A DNA stretch of 49,747 nt from contig JAFRRT010000015.1 in the NCBI GenBank assembly GCA_017427945.1, positions 1 through 49,747 of the forward strand, written 5' to 3'. The translations under genes and the position numbers were made by a program. Each line of letters begins with the position of its first letter. The stretch's first letter is position 1. Source of the DNA: Muribaculaceae bacterium (GTDB lineage Bacteria; Bacteroidota; Bacteroidia; Bacteroidales; Muribaculaceae). The notes under the pieces are model-generated. The model did not search any database. It was not told where the DNA came from and saw only the letters and a list, made by a program, of their open reading frames with translations. Shown in pieces: positions 9,141 to 17,187 of the stretch.

Positions 9141-9169
9141 CTTTCACCATATTTTCCCTCACTTTCACC
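9141..9169. repeat. Pair of CTTTCACC direct repeats
   Basis: CTTTCACC occurs at 9141-9148 and 9162-9169, exactly 21 bases apart (two helical turns), about 100 bases upstream of the ATG at 9043. This is the geometry of a dimeric regulator site such as that of LytTR-type proteins. That interpretation is inference. Confidence 0.4.
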
Positions 9170-9204
9170 CTTTGGTGTGTTAAAAAGACCTTGCCTGTGT
9201 ATGA

Positions 9205-9239
9205 CAAGGGGCAGCCACTGCAATGGTAGCTGCCCCTTG
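9205..9239 (-). terminator. Terminator hairpin after the nuclease-like operon
   Basis: CAAGGGGCAGC (9205-9215) and GCTGCCCCTTG (9229-9239) form a perfect 11-bp stem, 20 bases past the stop at 9259. The T-tract on the minus strand comes only about 20 bases later, so termination is probable but not textbook. Confidence 0.65.
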
Positions 9240-9258
9240 ATGATGTGTCAATAATGGG

Positions 9259-10377
9259 TTACTTGATTTCCTTCACGAGATAAATCATGGTCGGGAAGTG
9301 GTCACTGTAGCCGTTCAGGAACACGCCACCCGAGAAGGTGCGCAGGGGATAACCCTGTCGGTCGCCCTCACTGCTGCGCAGGAACTTGCGGTTCAGCACC
9401 TCGGCGCTCGAGTAGGTCAAGGTGGGCTTGTCCTTGCTGTCGTAATTCTTCAGGAAGTAATTGGTGAAGATAATCTGGTCGAACAGGTTCCAGTTGCCCC
9501 TGTAACCCAGGGTGCCAATACCCTTGTTGAGGATGTTCCACCACGGGTTGTAGCATGAGCCTGGCTCAAAACAATCCTTGATATCCTTTTTGGCTCCCAA
9601 CGCCTCAGAGCAACTTTTGTTTTTCGGGTCATCGTTCAAGTCGCCCATGAAGATGATGCCCTGATTGGGGTCGTCACGCAACAGGGAGTCGATGGTCTCG
9701 CGGGCCATGCGGCCGGCGGCTTCACGCAGGCTGCTCGTAACTTCCTCCCCACCCCTTCTTGAAGGCCAGTGATTGATCATGAGTGTCACCTTCTCGCCGG
9801 CGAGCATGCCGGTGACAGTCAACTGGTCACGAGTGCGAAAATCGGGATTATCAGTCACATATTTACCGATGTTTTGGGTGGTCACATTGAGCACCTTGAA
9901 GAAACGCGGATTGTAAAGGAAAGCCACATCAATACCACGAGGATCAGGACTGTCGTGATGAATTATCTGGTAGCGGCGGTCCCTGATTTCGGGCTGTTGC
10001 ACAAGGTCCTGCAAGACCGTGATGTTCTCTATCTCGCTCACGCCCACGATAACGGGACCTACGGCAGGAGAGCCCTTTACCTCCATCTGGCTAATGGCAT
10101 AGGCCATGTTGTGCACCTTTTGCCAATACTTCAAGCTGTTCCACTGATAAGCGCCTTGAGGCGTGAACTCGTAGTCACGCGCACCATTGTTGTTGATGGT
10201 GTCGAACAGATTCTCCAAGTTATAGAACATCACGCCATACCTCGTGTAAGAGCGCTCCTGATCGTCCTGAACCTGGTCATCAGGTCCATTCAAGGGTTGC
10301 GGTGCTTTAGCCAAAAGCAACGCTGGCAGCAAAGCCGCCAGCGCCATAGTTGTCATTAATCTTTTCAGTTCCATCAT
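9259..10377 (-). CDS. Secreted endonuclease/exonuclease/phosphatase family protein (copy 2)
   Basis: This 372-residue protein has a signal peptide (about 1-24) and a complete DNase-I-like (EEP) fold. Visible motifs are YNLENLFD (Asn53, Glu55), GVSEIEN (Glu115), INHWPS (Asn202, His203), GDLNDDP (Asp246, Asn248) and GYSDHFP (Asp359, His360). These residues bind the divalent metal and the phosphate, so the enzyme should cleave phosphodiester or phosphomonoester bonds outside the cytoplasm. It is the last gene of a four-gene operon, 34 bases after a close paralogue whose C-terminal 100 residues are almost identical. The exact substrate (DNA, RNA or a lipid or sugar phosphate) cannot be read from the motifs. 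Confidence 0.9.
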   Translation of the reverse strand: MMELKRLMTTMALAALLPALLLAKAPQPLNGPDDQVQDDQERSYTRYGVMFYNLENLFDTINNNGARDYEFTPQGAYQWNSLKYWQKVHNMAYAISQMEVKGSPAVGPVIVGVSEIENITVLQDLVQQPEIRDRRYQIIHHDSPDPRGIDVAFLYNPRFFKVLNVTTQNIGKYVTDNPDFRTRDQLTVTGMLAGEKVTLMINHWPSRRGGEEVTSSLREAAGRMARETIDSLLRDDPNQGIIFMGDLNDDPKNKSCSEALGAKKDIKDCFEPGSCYNPWWNILNKGIGTLGYRGNWNLFDQIIFTNYFLKNYDSKDKPTLTYSSAEVLNRKFLRSSEGDRQGYPLRTFSGGVFLNGYSDHFPTMIYLVKEIK

Positions 10378-10411
10378 TCTGGTTGTTATTGACCATCTGA
10401 TACTACTGTTG

Positions 10412-11578
10412 TTACTTGATTTCCTTGACCAGATAAATCATGGTCGGGAAGTGGTCACTGTAACCGTTCAGGAACACGCCGCCCGAGAAGGTGCGCAGGG
10501 GATAACCCTGGCGGTCGCCTTCACTACTGCGCAAGAACTTGCGGTTCAGCACCTCGGCACTCGAGTAGGTCAAGGTGGGCTTGTCCTTGCTGTCGTAGTT
10601 CTTCAGGAAGTAATTGGTGAAGATAATCTGGTCGAACAGGTTCCAGTTGCCCTTGTAACCCAGAGTACCGATACCCTTGTTAAGGATGTTCCACCACGGG
10701 TTGTAGCACGAGCCGGGCTCAATGCAGTCCTTGATTTCCTTCTTGGCTCCCAAGGCCTCGCAGCAACTCTTGTTCTGCGGGTCATCGTTCAAGTCACCCA
10801 TGAAGATGATACCCTGATTGGGGTCGTCACGCAACAGGGAGTCGATGGTCTCGCGGGCCATGCGGCCTGCAGCCTCACGCAGGTAGCTCGAAGCCTCCTC
10901 ACCGCCCAATCGCGAGGGCCAGTGGTTGATCATGAGTGTCACCTTCTCGCCAGCGAGCATACCGGTGACGGTCAACTGGTCACGGCTACGGAACTCGGGA
11001 TAGTCAGGCAGATACTTGTTGACACTCTGCGTGGTGACATTCAGCACCTTGAAGAAACGCGGATTATAGAGGAAAGCCACATCAACACCACGGCGGTCGG
11101 GACTGTCATGATGCACAATCTGGTAGCGACGGTCTCTGATTTCGGGCTGACGCACGAGGTCCTGAAGCACGGTGATGTTCTCAATCTCGCTCACACCCAC
11201 GATGACGGGACCTTCGGCAGGCGAACCCTTTACCTCCATCTGGCTGATGGCATAGGCCATGTTGTGCTCCTTTTGCCAATACTTGGTGCCGTTCCACTGA
11301 CGGGCACCCTCAGGCGAGAACTCCTTGTCATAAACACCATTGTTGTTGATGGTGTCGAACAGGTTCTCCAGGTTATAGAACATCACGCCATATCTTGTGT
11401 AGCGACGCTCCTGATCCTCCTGGGGCTGCTCTTGCTTGTTGGTGTCAAGCCGAACCTCCTGAGTGTCGATAATCACGGCTTGCTTGGCCGGAGCCTCAGT
11501 CTGTCCAAAAGCCCTTGCTGGCAGTAAAACTGCCAGCGTAAGGGCTAAGAATAATACCTTTTTCATCATCTTAATCAA
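10412..11578 (-). CDS. Secreted endonuclease/exonuclease/phosphatase family protein (copy 1)
   Basis: This 388-residue paralogue of the next gene has a signal peptide (about 1-25) followed by a longer linker. The full EEP catalytic set is present: YNLENLFD (Asn69, Glu71), GVSEIEN, INHWPS (His219), GDLNDDP (Asp262, Asn264) and GYSDHFP (Asp375, His376). It starts only 13 bases after the stop of the DUF5689 lipoprotein gene, so the two are almost certainly co-transcribed. The substrate is probably a nucleic acid or other phosphoester delivered at the cell surface, inferred from fold and context. The two copies differ mainly in the N-terminal linker and a few surface positions. Confidence 0.9.
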   Translation of the reverse strand: MIKMMKKVLFLALTLAVLLPARAFGQTEAPAKQAVIIDTQEVRLDTNKQEQPQEDQERRYTRYGVMFYNLENLFDTINNNGVYDKEFSPEGARQWNGTKYWQKEHNMAYAISQMEVKGSPAEGPVIVGVSEIENITVLQDLVRQPEIRDRRYQIVHHDSPDRRGVDVAFLYNPRFFKVLNVTTQSVNKYLPDYPEFRSRDQLTVTGMLAGEKVTLMINHWPSRLGGEEASSYLREAAGRMARETIDSLLRDDPNQGIIFMGDLNDDPQNKSCCEALGAKKEIKDCIEPGSCYNPWWNILNKGIGTLGYKGNWNLFDQIIFTNYFLKNYDSKDKPTLTYSSAEVLNRKFLRSSEGDRQGYPLRTFSGGVFLNGYSDHFPTMIYLVKEIK

Positions 11579-11591
11579 TTAAGTGTGACCA

Positions 11592-13832
11592 TCAATTGGC
11601 GCCTTCCCAGGTAACGTTCCAAATCGATACACGGTCCTTGTTGCCCGTTGAACTTGTCGGGCACAGGTTCGTGAACTCGATGGTGAAGTCACCTTGTACC
11701 GAGCATGCCTCCTCGAATGTGTAAGCATTCTTTTGAGTCACATTATTGTTGGTGATTGTCCATGATTTGACCACATTGCCGTCCTTCTTGACATCAACAC
11801 GGAAGGAGAGGTCCTTGCCCGAGTAAGCACAGCCATAGTTGAAGGTCAACTTTGACAAACCGCCTGACAACGTCGGAGAAACGATAGTACCTACCTTGTC
11901 GGTACCGCCGTTGATGGTCGGAGCCTTAGCGGGATCGGTCGATGAACCAGGCATGAAGCCGATAAACTCAAACACGGGGTTGCTGCCGGTGCCACCCTCA
12001 AGCAGTGTGCAGTTGGTGGCTACCCAGCCCTTGGTCGACGTGTAGGTGCCTACCGTCGTGGTGGCCTTGGGCATGGTCTCGAAGTCGGCACGATTGGCGG
12101 CGGGAGCGCTGCCACCCTTGCCAAAGGCTACGTCATCGACACACCAGGTAGCATAGTTGGCATCCTGGGTAGCATAGAAGCGGAAGCCGATGTAGTAAAC
12201 ACCGTCAGCCCACTGACTGAGGTCGAGGTCGCCCGACTCTACCCAACTGCTGTAACCGCTGGCAGGTGCCGTGGCGAGCTTGGGATTGAGCTGAACCTTC
12301 ACAGTAGCTGCCGTGGGATCCTTGGCATTGAGGATGTAAACCTCAAACTTGGTCGTCGTGCTGCCATAGCCGTTCACCTGAGTGCGGAAGGTCAGAACCT
12401 TGCTGGTGGCATTAGCGATGTCCAAAGCGGGTGAGATAAGCCAAGCGTCGAACGGAGGCTGAGTACCCTTATAACCCGTCATGGCGGCATAGCCGTTGTC
12501 ATTGAAGGTGGTCTGATACCATGCCTTGTCACCGCTTACCTTCACATTCTCCCAAGTGCTGGGAAGACCTGTGTCGAAACCTTCCTGCAGTTCGGTTACG
12601 CCCTTCTCGGGATAAGGATAAGGCAATTTATACTCATCGGTAGAGCCCTTGTTACCTGTGACACCAGGTACTCCAGCATGATTGGCAAGGGTACCCTTAA
12701 CCATAAACTTGCCTTTATAATAGAAGGCATTGTCCTTCAGGTTGGCCTGCTCACGGAACAAGGTGTTCTGGGGCAGCGGAACGATGATACACTTGGTGTA
12801 GTCCTTGCATTCGGGATCATCGGCAAGCACCAGGGTGTTATCCATCGTGGTGGGAGCCTTCCACTCAATGTCGTTATTACTGGTCACCGTGGTTACCTCG
12901 GGAGCGATAGCGCCCACTGCATAACCGGTTACCCAACCCTTACCGGCATTCTGTGCCTCGATGGCCATAGCAACGGTATAGGGATTGGATGCGGTACCGG
13001 GTTGACCGCCGCCAATGACGTCGGCCGAGCTGCGCAGCACGAGCTGCCAGGTCGTACCATAGGAGCCGAGAAGACCGATAACGTCAACTTCGCCCTCAGG
13101 AAGGATTTCGGCACGGAAGTCAGCATAGTTGCTGTTGCGCACCGTAATAGTGTTGTGATTGGCATCCTCAAGGGTGCGGTTGGTCGATGAGCTGGCCTCG
13201 GAATAAGTGGTTTCGCCGTTGGCCTCGGTAAAGGTCACACCATTCAGGCGCACGAGCCTGCCCTGATACTTCATCAAGGTCTCGGCATCGGTCTTGTTCA
13301 CGAAGTCGCCAAGCGATACGTCGAGCGTGTCGATCTTGGACAGGTCGGGAAGACCGTTGATTTCAACCAACGACTCCCACATGGCCTGCGGCAGGAAGGT
13401 AGCCTCCCAAGCGTTACCCGAAGCGTACCACTGCGGATAACCCAGCTGCTGCTGACCGTTGTACTTGCCCACAAAGTAACCCTTCATCGGCAGTACGATT
13501 TCCTGACCGATGCGGTAGTTGTTGAACAGGCTGTTCTGGTTAATGGAGATGGGCAGTCCCACTCCCGACTCATCCATGATGTAGAGGCACTTGTAGATGT
13601 TGCCGCTCTCGTCACTGCTGGTTACCCAACCATGGATGATCTCGTCCTCTTTGACAGTGTCAATATAGTTCCTGTCATCCTGCCAGTGTTTGGCTTTAAA
13701 TTCAGCGATGGTCATGTTGGCGTGGTGCTCGGCGGTGGGAATCACCATGGGGGGCTGGTCAAACTCATCACTGCAAGCAGCGGTGAACACCAACAGAAGC
13801 ATCAAGCTGAGATAATAATTAAAACGTTTCAT
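11592..13832 (-). CDS. DUF5689 / choice-of-anchor surface lipoprotein
   Basis: This 746-residue lipoprotein has signal and lipobox FTAAC with Cys20. Residues of about 38-270 fit DUF5689, an OB-fold-like domain (TIAEFKAKHW, GWVTSSDESGNIYK). A second OB-like DUF6359-type unit follows (SNPYTVAMAIEAQN, GKGWVTGYAVG). Then comes a choice-of-anchor J module (EGFDTGLPSTWENV, AWLISPALDIAN) and a final beta-sandwich (about 600-746). OB folds often bind nucleic acids or oligosaccharides. It lies 57 bases after a TonB-dependent receptor and 13 bases before the first EEP enzyme, so it may take the place of SusD as the surface binding lipoprotein of this locus. That role is inference. Confidence 0.85.
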   Translation of the reverse strand: MKRFNYYLSLMLLLVFTAACSDEFDQPPMVIPTAEHHANMTIAEFKAKHWQDDRNYIDTVKEDEIIHGWVTSSDESGNIYKCLYIMDESGVGLPISINQNSLFNNYRIGQEIVLPMKGYFVGKYNGQQQLGYPQWYASGNAWEATFLPQAMWESLVEINGLPDLSKIDTLDVSLGDFVNKTDAETLMKYQGRLVRLNGVTFTEANGETTYSEASSSTNRTLEDANHNTITVRNSNYADFRAEILPEGEVDVIGLLGSYGTTWQLVLRSSADVIGGGQPGTASNPYTVAMAIEAQNAGKGWVTGYAVGAIAPEVTTVTSNNDIEWKAPTTMDNTLVLADDPECKDYTKCIIVPLPQNTLFREQANLKDNAFYYKGKFMVKGTLANHAGVPGVTGNKGSTDEYKLPYPYPEKGVTELQEGFDTGLPSTWENVKVSGDKAWYQTTFNDNGYAAMTGYKGTQPPFDAWLISPALDIANATSKVLTFRTQVNGYGSTTTKFEVYILNAKDPTAATVKVQLNPKLATAPASGYSSWVESGDLDLSQWADGVYYIGFRFYATQDANYATWCVDDVAFGKGGSAPAANRADFETMPKATTTVGTYTSTKGWVATNCTLLEGGTGSNPVFEFIGFMPGSSTDPAKAPTINGGTDKVGTIVSPTLSGGLSKLTFNYGCAYSGKDLSFRVDVKKDGNVVKSWTITNNNVTQKNAYTFEEACSVQGDFTIEFTNLCPTSSTGNKDRVSIWNVTWEGAN

Positions 13833-13889
13833 AGTGTTTGTATTGTTAGTTTTATTTATATCTTGTTTATTGATGTGATTGTAACGGTT

Positions 13890-16652
13890 TTAGAATCGCA
13901 GACCCAAGTTCAGGAACATCTTGAACCCTTGAGCATAATAGTACTTGTTGGGGAACTTGTTCGCCGTGTTGGCATAGTCCTTGGTGTCGATACGACCCTG
14001 CTGATAACCACCCGTCTGGATGTTCTTGTTGTCAAGGATGTTATTCAGATTCAGGTTGATGTTTAACGATGACGAGCGGTTGAGGTAAATCACATGACCA
14101 ATGCTGGCATTGATTATCAGGGCCTCGTTAAGTTTCTCCTGCTGGCTGATGTCCTTAATCATCTGGGCCAACTCTTCTTCGCTGTTGGCCATGGTGTACA
14201 GGTTAGGCATCGTCTCGTGACGAACAGGCGAAATGTTCACATAAGAGCGATTCATCCATACGCCGTTCAGCTCGACGAACCACTGCTTGGGACCAGCCCA
14301 GTTGAATGCTAACGAGTAGCACTCTTGAGGCGTGCCGGCCACATAGAAGTTCTTGAGGTAAACCGTGGTAGTCACATCGGGACTCGTTCCGTTCTCATAA
14401 CTGCGGGTACCGGTGGGACGGTTCTTGTATTGGTAGCGGGCGATGTTAGCAGCGCCGCTCACGGTGAGCGAGGACGAGAGCTTATAGCTTGCACCAACTT
14501 CTACACCCTTGTACTGCTTGTGGATGCCCTCGAGCGCGTAGTTCATGAACGTGCTGTGCATATCATCATAGTATGCCGTACGCTCCACGTTGTCGCGCTG
14601 GTCGGTGAAGAAGGCTGTTACAATGGCCTTGAAGTTGCGATAGCTCATCGCATAGCTCAGGTCGGCCGAAAAGATTTTCTCGACCTTCAGGTCAATCACA
14701 TCGTCCTTGACACGAGGTGAAATGTAAGCGTCATAGGGACGCGGAGCATCGGTGCCATAGTAGGCATGACCCATAAAGCTGTTGCGGCCATCGAGTTTGA
14801 AGGTGATACCAGCCTTGGCGCCATAGGTCAAGAAGCGGTGAACATCACCCTTGCCATAGGAGTTCTCGGGAGCGCGGCCATTACGCATGTGGCCGTCACG
14901 CTGGAACTGGAAGTATTCACCCTTCACACTGGCGAACAATTCCCACTTGGCCAGGTTGAGCACCCACTGGTGCCACAATTGGGCCTTGAGGGTAAGAATG
15001 TCGTAGTCGTAGCCGAAACGGTCACCCTTCTGCACCTTGCGGTTGGGGTTATCCATATCGTTCTGGGCCATATCGGGATTGTCGGGGAAGTCACGCTCGC
15101 TGAAGTTATCGATATCCATCCAATAGCGGCCACCCAACAGGTCCTTGATTGTCTTGTAGTAAGACGACACGGTATAGTTGGCATTGGCACCAGTCTGCAT
15201 CGTCAGCTGGTTAGAGAAACGCTTATTCAGCACCGAGGAGAGCGTAAAGCTCGACTGGTTGCTGTGACGTTTTTCAAGTATGTAGGTCGAGCCGAGTTCC
15301 TGACCAGTCTGATCGGTCAAGTAATTGTTCTTGTAGTTGACCTGGTACAGGTCATTCCAGCGAATCTGCGTATACTCACTTTCGCTGGTCCAGCGATCGG
15401 TGTACAGGTCGATAACCTCGTCATCGGAATAATATGACGGCAGATAGCGGTAATAGTCGGGACGCGGGTCGGCAGCCTTGTGCCAGTTCAACGCGGCCTT
15501 GCTGTAGAATGACTTGTGGTAAGCGAAACCTGTGTTCAGCGAGGTGTGATCATTGGGCTTCCACAACCAGTTCAGGATGGCGGTGGGGTCAAACGACTCT
15601 ACCACGCGGGCATTGCGTTTCTTGCCCTCCTGCCAGCCCCAATCAGGGCTGTACATGTTGCTGCCAACCAGGCGGCAGCATTCCTCATACACGGCCGAGT
15701 TGGCGGCACGCTTGGTAGGAGCACCAAAGGTAGTCAGCGTCAATGAGTGCTGCGGGTTGAAGACCTTCTGCAATGCAAGGAAGTAACCCCAACTGTTATA
15801 GAACGAACCGGGATAGACACCCTCATCGGCATAGCGGACAACAGCCGAGAGCGTCATTGCCCAACCGTGCTTGTTCAGGCCCGTAGCATGAGTCACCATA
15901 CCTCGCCAGCGGTAGTTACCGTTGGTATAGGCCAGACTCAGGCGGGTACCGGGAGCATAGTCGGCGGCAAAAGTCTTGATGTTGTTGGCACCGCCAATAC
16001 CACCAAAGCCGTAACTGTTTTCCTCCAGACCCATGCCGATGGTCTTGTTCCTGAACGCCTGGTTCATACCACCCGTCATCGAGTAGTTGAAGGCAAACCT
16101 GATACCGTCGTTGAAGGGGATGCTGTTGATGTAGGTCTCGGTCTTGTTGCTCTCATAACCACGGATGCGGAAACGCATCGTGCTGAAGTTGTAGCTTGAA
16201 GCCTGATAGAAGGGGTTGTCGGTAGCACCACTCAACAGAGCGATCTCCTGAGTATTGCCCTCCTCATCCTCAAGCTGCGACTCCGAGAGTGCCATATCGG
16301 CAAGCGCACTGCGGAATTCCAGTGATTGAGCCGACTCAAACGAGACAGGTTCAATCATGATTCTGCCAAGGTCCTCCACTACATTCGAGGAGAGAAAAAC
16401 CTCACGCATACAGTCAATGTAACCGTAGGCGAGGATCAGCAGCTGATCGGTGCCAGGCACAGCGTCGTCGATGACAAATGTGCCGTCCTCCCCTGTCGAT
16501 ACCGCATTGCCCTGATTATCGAGCATCACGGTGGCGTCGGCTACGGGAAGGCCGCTCTTGGCGTCAACCACCACACCTTGCACGCCTGTCCGCTGAGCCA
16601 GCAGCGGCAGGGTCACAAAGAGTGCTAATAGCAAAAACAGTTTAAGTCTCAT
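13890..16652 (-). CDS. TonB-dependent receptor of the DUF5689/nuclease-like operon
   Basis: This 920-residue outer-membrane receptor has a signal peptide (about 1-19). A carboxypeptidase-regulatory-like domain follows (VQGVVVDAKSGLPVADATVM, about 22-105). The plug domain comes next (RIRGYESNKTETYINSIPFN and a GFGGIGGANNI segment, about 150-235), then a long barrel ending FLNLGLRF. It should import a ligand across the outer membrane using TonB energy. There is no SusD partner; the next gene is a DUF5689 lipoprotein and then two EEP enzymes, which points to a phosphorus- or nucleic-acid-containing ligand. A clear promoter lies at 16770-16802, giving a leader of about 110 bases. Confidence 0.9.
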   Translation of the reverse strand: MRLKLFLLLALFVTLPLLAQRTGVQGVVVDAKSGLPVADATVMLDNQGNAVSTGEDGTFVIDDAVPGTDQLLILAYGYIDCMREVFLSSNVVEDLGRIMIEPVSFESAQSLEFRSALADMALSESQLEDEEGNTQEIALLSGATDNPFYQASSYNFSTMRFRIRGYESNKTETYINSIPFNDGIRFAFNYSMTGGMNQAFRNKTIGMGLEENSYGFGGIGGANNIKTFAADYAPGTRLSLAYTNGNYRWRGMVTHATGLNKHGWAMTLSAVVRYADEGVYPGSFYNSWGYFLALQKVFNPQHSLTLTTFGAPTKRAANSAVYEECCRLVGSNMYSPDWGWQEGKKRNARVVESFDPTAILNWLWKPNDHTSLNTGFAYHKSFYSKAALNWHKAADPRPDYYRYLPSYYSDDEVIDLYTDRWTSESEYTQIRWNDLYQVNYKNNYLTDQTGQELGSTYILEKRHSNQSSFTLSSVLNKRFSNQLTMQTGANANYTVSSYYKTIKDLLGGRYWMDIDNFSERDFPDNPDMAQNDMDNPNRKVQKGDRFGYDYDILTLKAQLWHQWVLNLAKWELFASVKGEYFQFQRDGHMRNGRAPENSYGKGDVHRFLTYGAKAGITFKLDGRNSFMGHAYYGTDAPRPYDAYISPRVKDDVIDLKVEKIFSADLSYAMSYRNFKAIVTAFFTDQRDNVERTAYYDDMHSTFMNYALEGIHKQYKGVEVGASYKLSSSLTVSGAANIARYQYKNRPTGTRSYENGTSPDVTTTVYLKNFYVAGTPQECYSLAFNWAGPKQWFVELNGVWMNRSYVNISPVRHETMPNLYTMANSEEELAQMIKDISQQEKLNEALIINASIGHVIYLNRSSSLNINLNLNNILDNKNIQTGGYQQGRIDTKDYANTANKFPNKYYYAQGFKMFLNLGLRF

Positions 16653-16769
16653 AAAAACACATATTTTTTTAAAGTTATTGATTGCTTTTTATAGACCTTT
16701 GTCTTACAGATCATTAAGTTAAATTAATGAAAAACCTAAGAATCTTCATGTGTTACCATGAAAATTTTT

Positions 16770-16802
16770 CAAAAGTACAGCAATTTTTTTGACTTGCCAA
16801 AA
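16770..16802 (-). promoter_or_regulatory. Promoter of the TonB receptor/DUF5689/nuclease-like operon
   Basis: On the minus strand, TTTTGG (16802-16797), a 19-base spacer and TACTTTTG (16777-16770) match the Bacteroidota promoter well. Predicted transcription start is near 16764. Confidence 0.75.
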
Positions 16803-16842
16803 GAAAAAAACACTATTTTCGGTTTTTTGGCAAACCCGAAAA
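16803..16842 (-). terminator. Terminator after the SemiSWEET gene
   Basis: On the minus strand TTTTCGG (16842-16836) pairs with CCGAAAA (16822-16816), followed by TAGTG and a run of seven T. It begins directly at the stop codon and ends just upstream of the next promoter. Confidence 0.65.
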
Positions 16843-17130
16843 CTATTTCTTCTTCCAGTAGTCGTTGTACATCTTGATACCGAACACGATGGCGCTCGAC
16901 GTAGTCGTGATGACATTGGTAATGAACAGCGGCCAGTTCTTGAGCAGCAGACCTTGGATGGCAAAGAAGATACCGCCCAAACCCATCATCAGGAACGTGG
17001 GCACGGCGATACCCTCGGTGTCATGGGTACGTATCGTATAGATTGCCTGGGGCATATAACCCAGAATCATACAAATGGATGCTGCGTAACCTACAATGTC
17101 GGTCAAGTTGTTTGAGATAAAATCCATCAT
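16843..17130 (-). CDS. SemiSWEET / PQ-loop sugar transporter
   Basis: This 95-residue protein has three predicted membrane helices (about 10-28, 44-62 and 68-86). The PQ motif lies in the first helix (ILGYMPQAIYT) and a second conserved region reads GIAVPTFLMM. Length and layout match bacterial SemiSWEETs, which work as dimers and carry sugars across the inner membrane by facilitated diffusion. It ends in a basic tail (YWKKK). It lies 57 bases downstream of the tricorn protease gene, with a strong terminator hairpin in the gap, so it is probably transcribed separately. No clear -7 box was found for it. The substrate is unknown. Confidence 0.88.
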   Translation of the reverse strand: MMDFISNNLTDIVGYAASICMILGYMPQAIYTIRTHDTEGIAVPTFLMMGLGGIFFAIQGLLLKNWPLFITNVITTTSSAIVFGIKMYNDYWKKK

Positions 17131-17145
17131 AATAGTACTGTTATT

Positions 17146-17173
17146 TTAAAAGTGGGGCCCGTTGGGGCCCCAC
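17146..17173 (-). terminator. Terminator after the tricorn-type protease
   Basis: GTGGGGCCC (17152-17160), loop GTTG and GGGCCCCAC (17165-17173) form a perfect 9-bp stem. TTTTAAAATAA follows on the minus strand. Confidence 0.8.
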
Positions 17174-17187
17174 ATAGTTAATATCCG

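Noticed and set aside
10409-11527. A 372-codon open frame on the plus strand
   Set aside because: It is antisense to the EEP gene. A similar frame opposite the paralogue exists only because the two genes are near copies; it lacks a promoter and the protein is of no known type.
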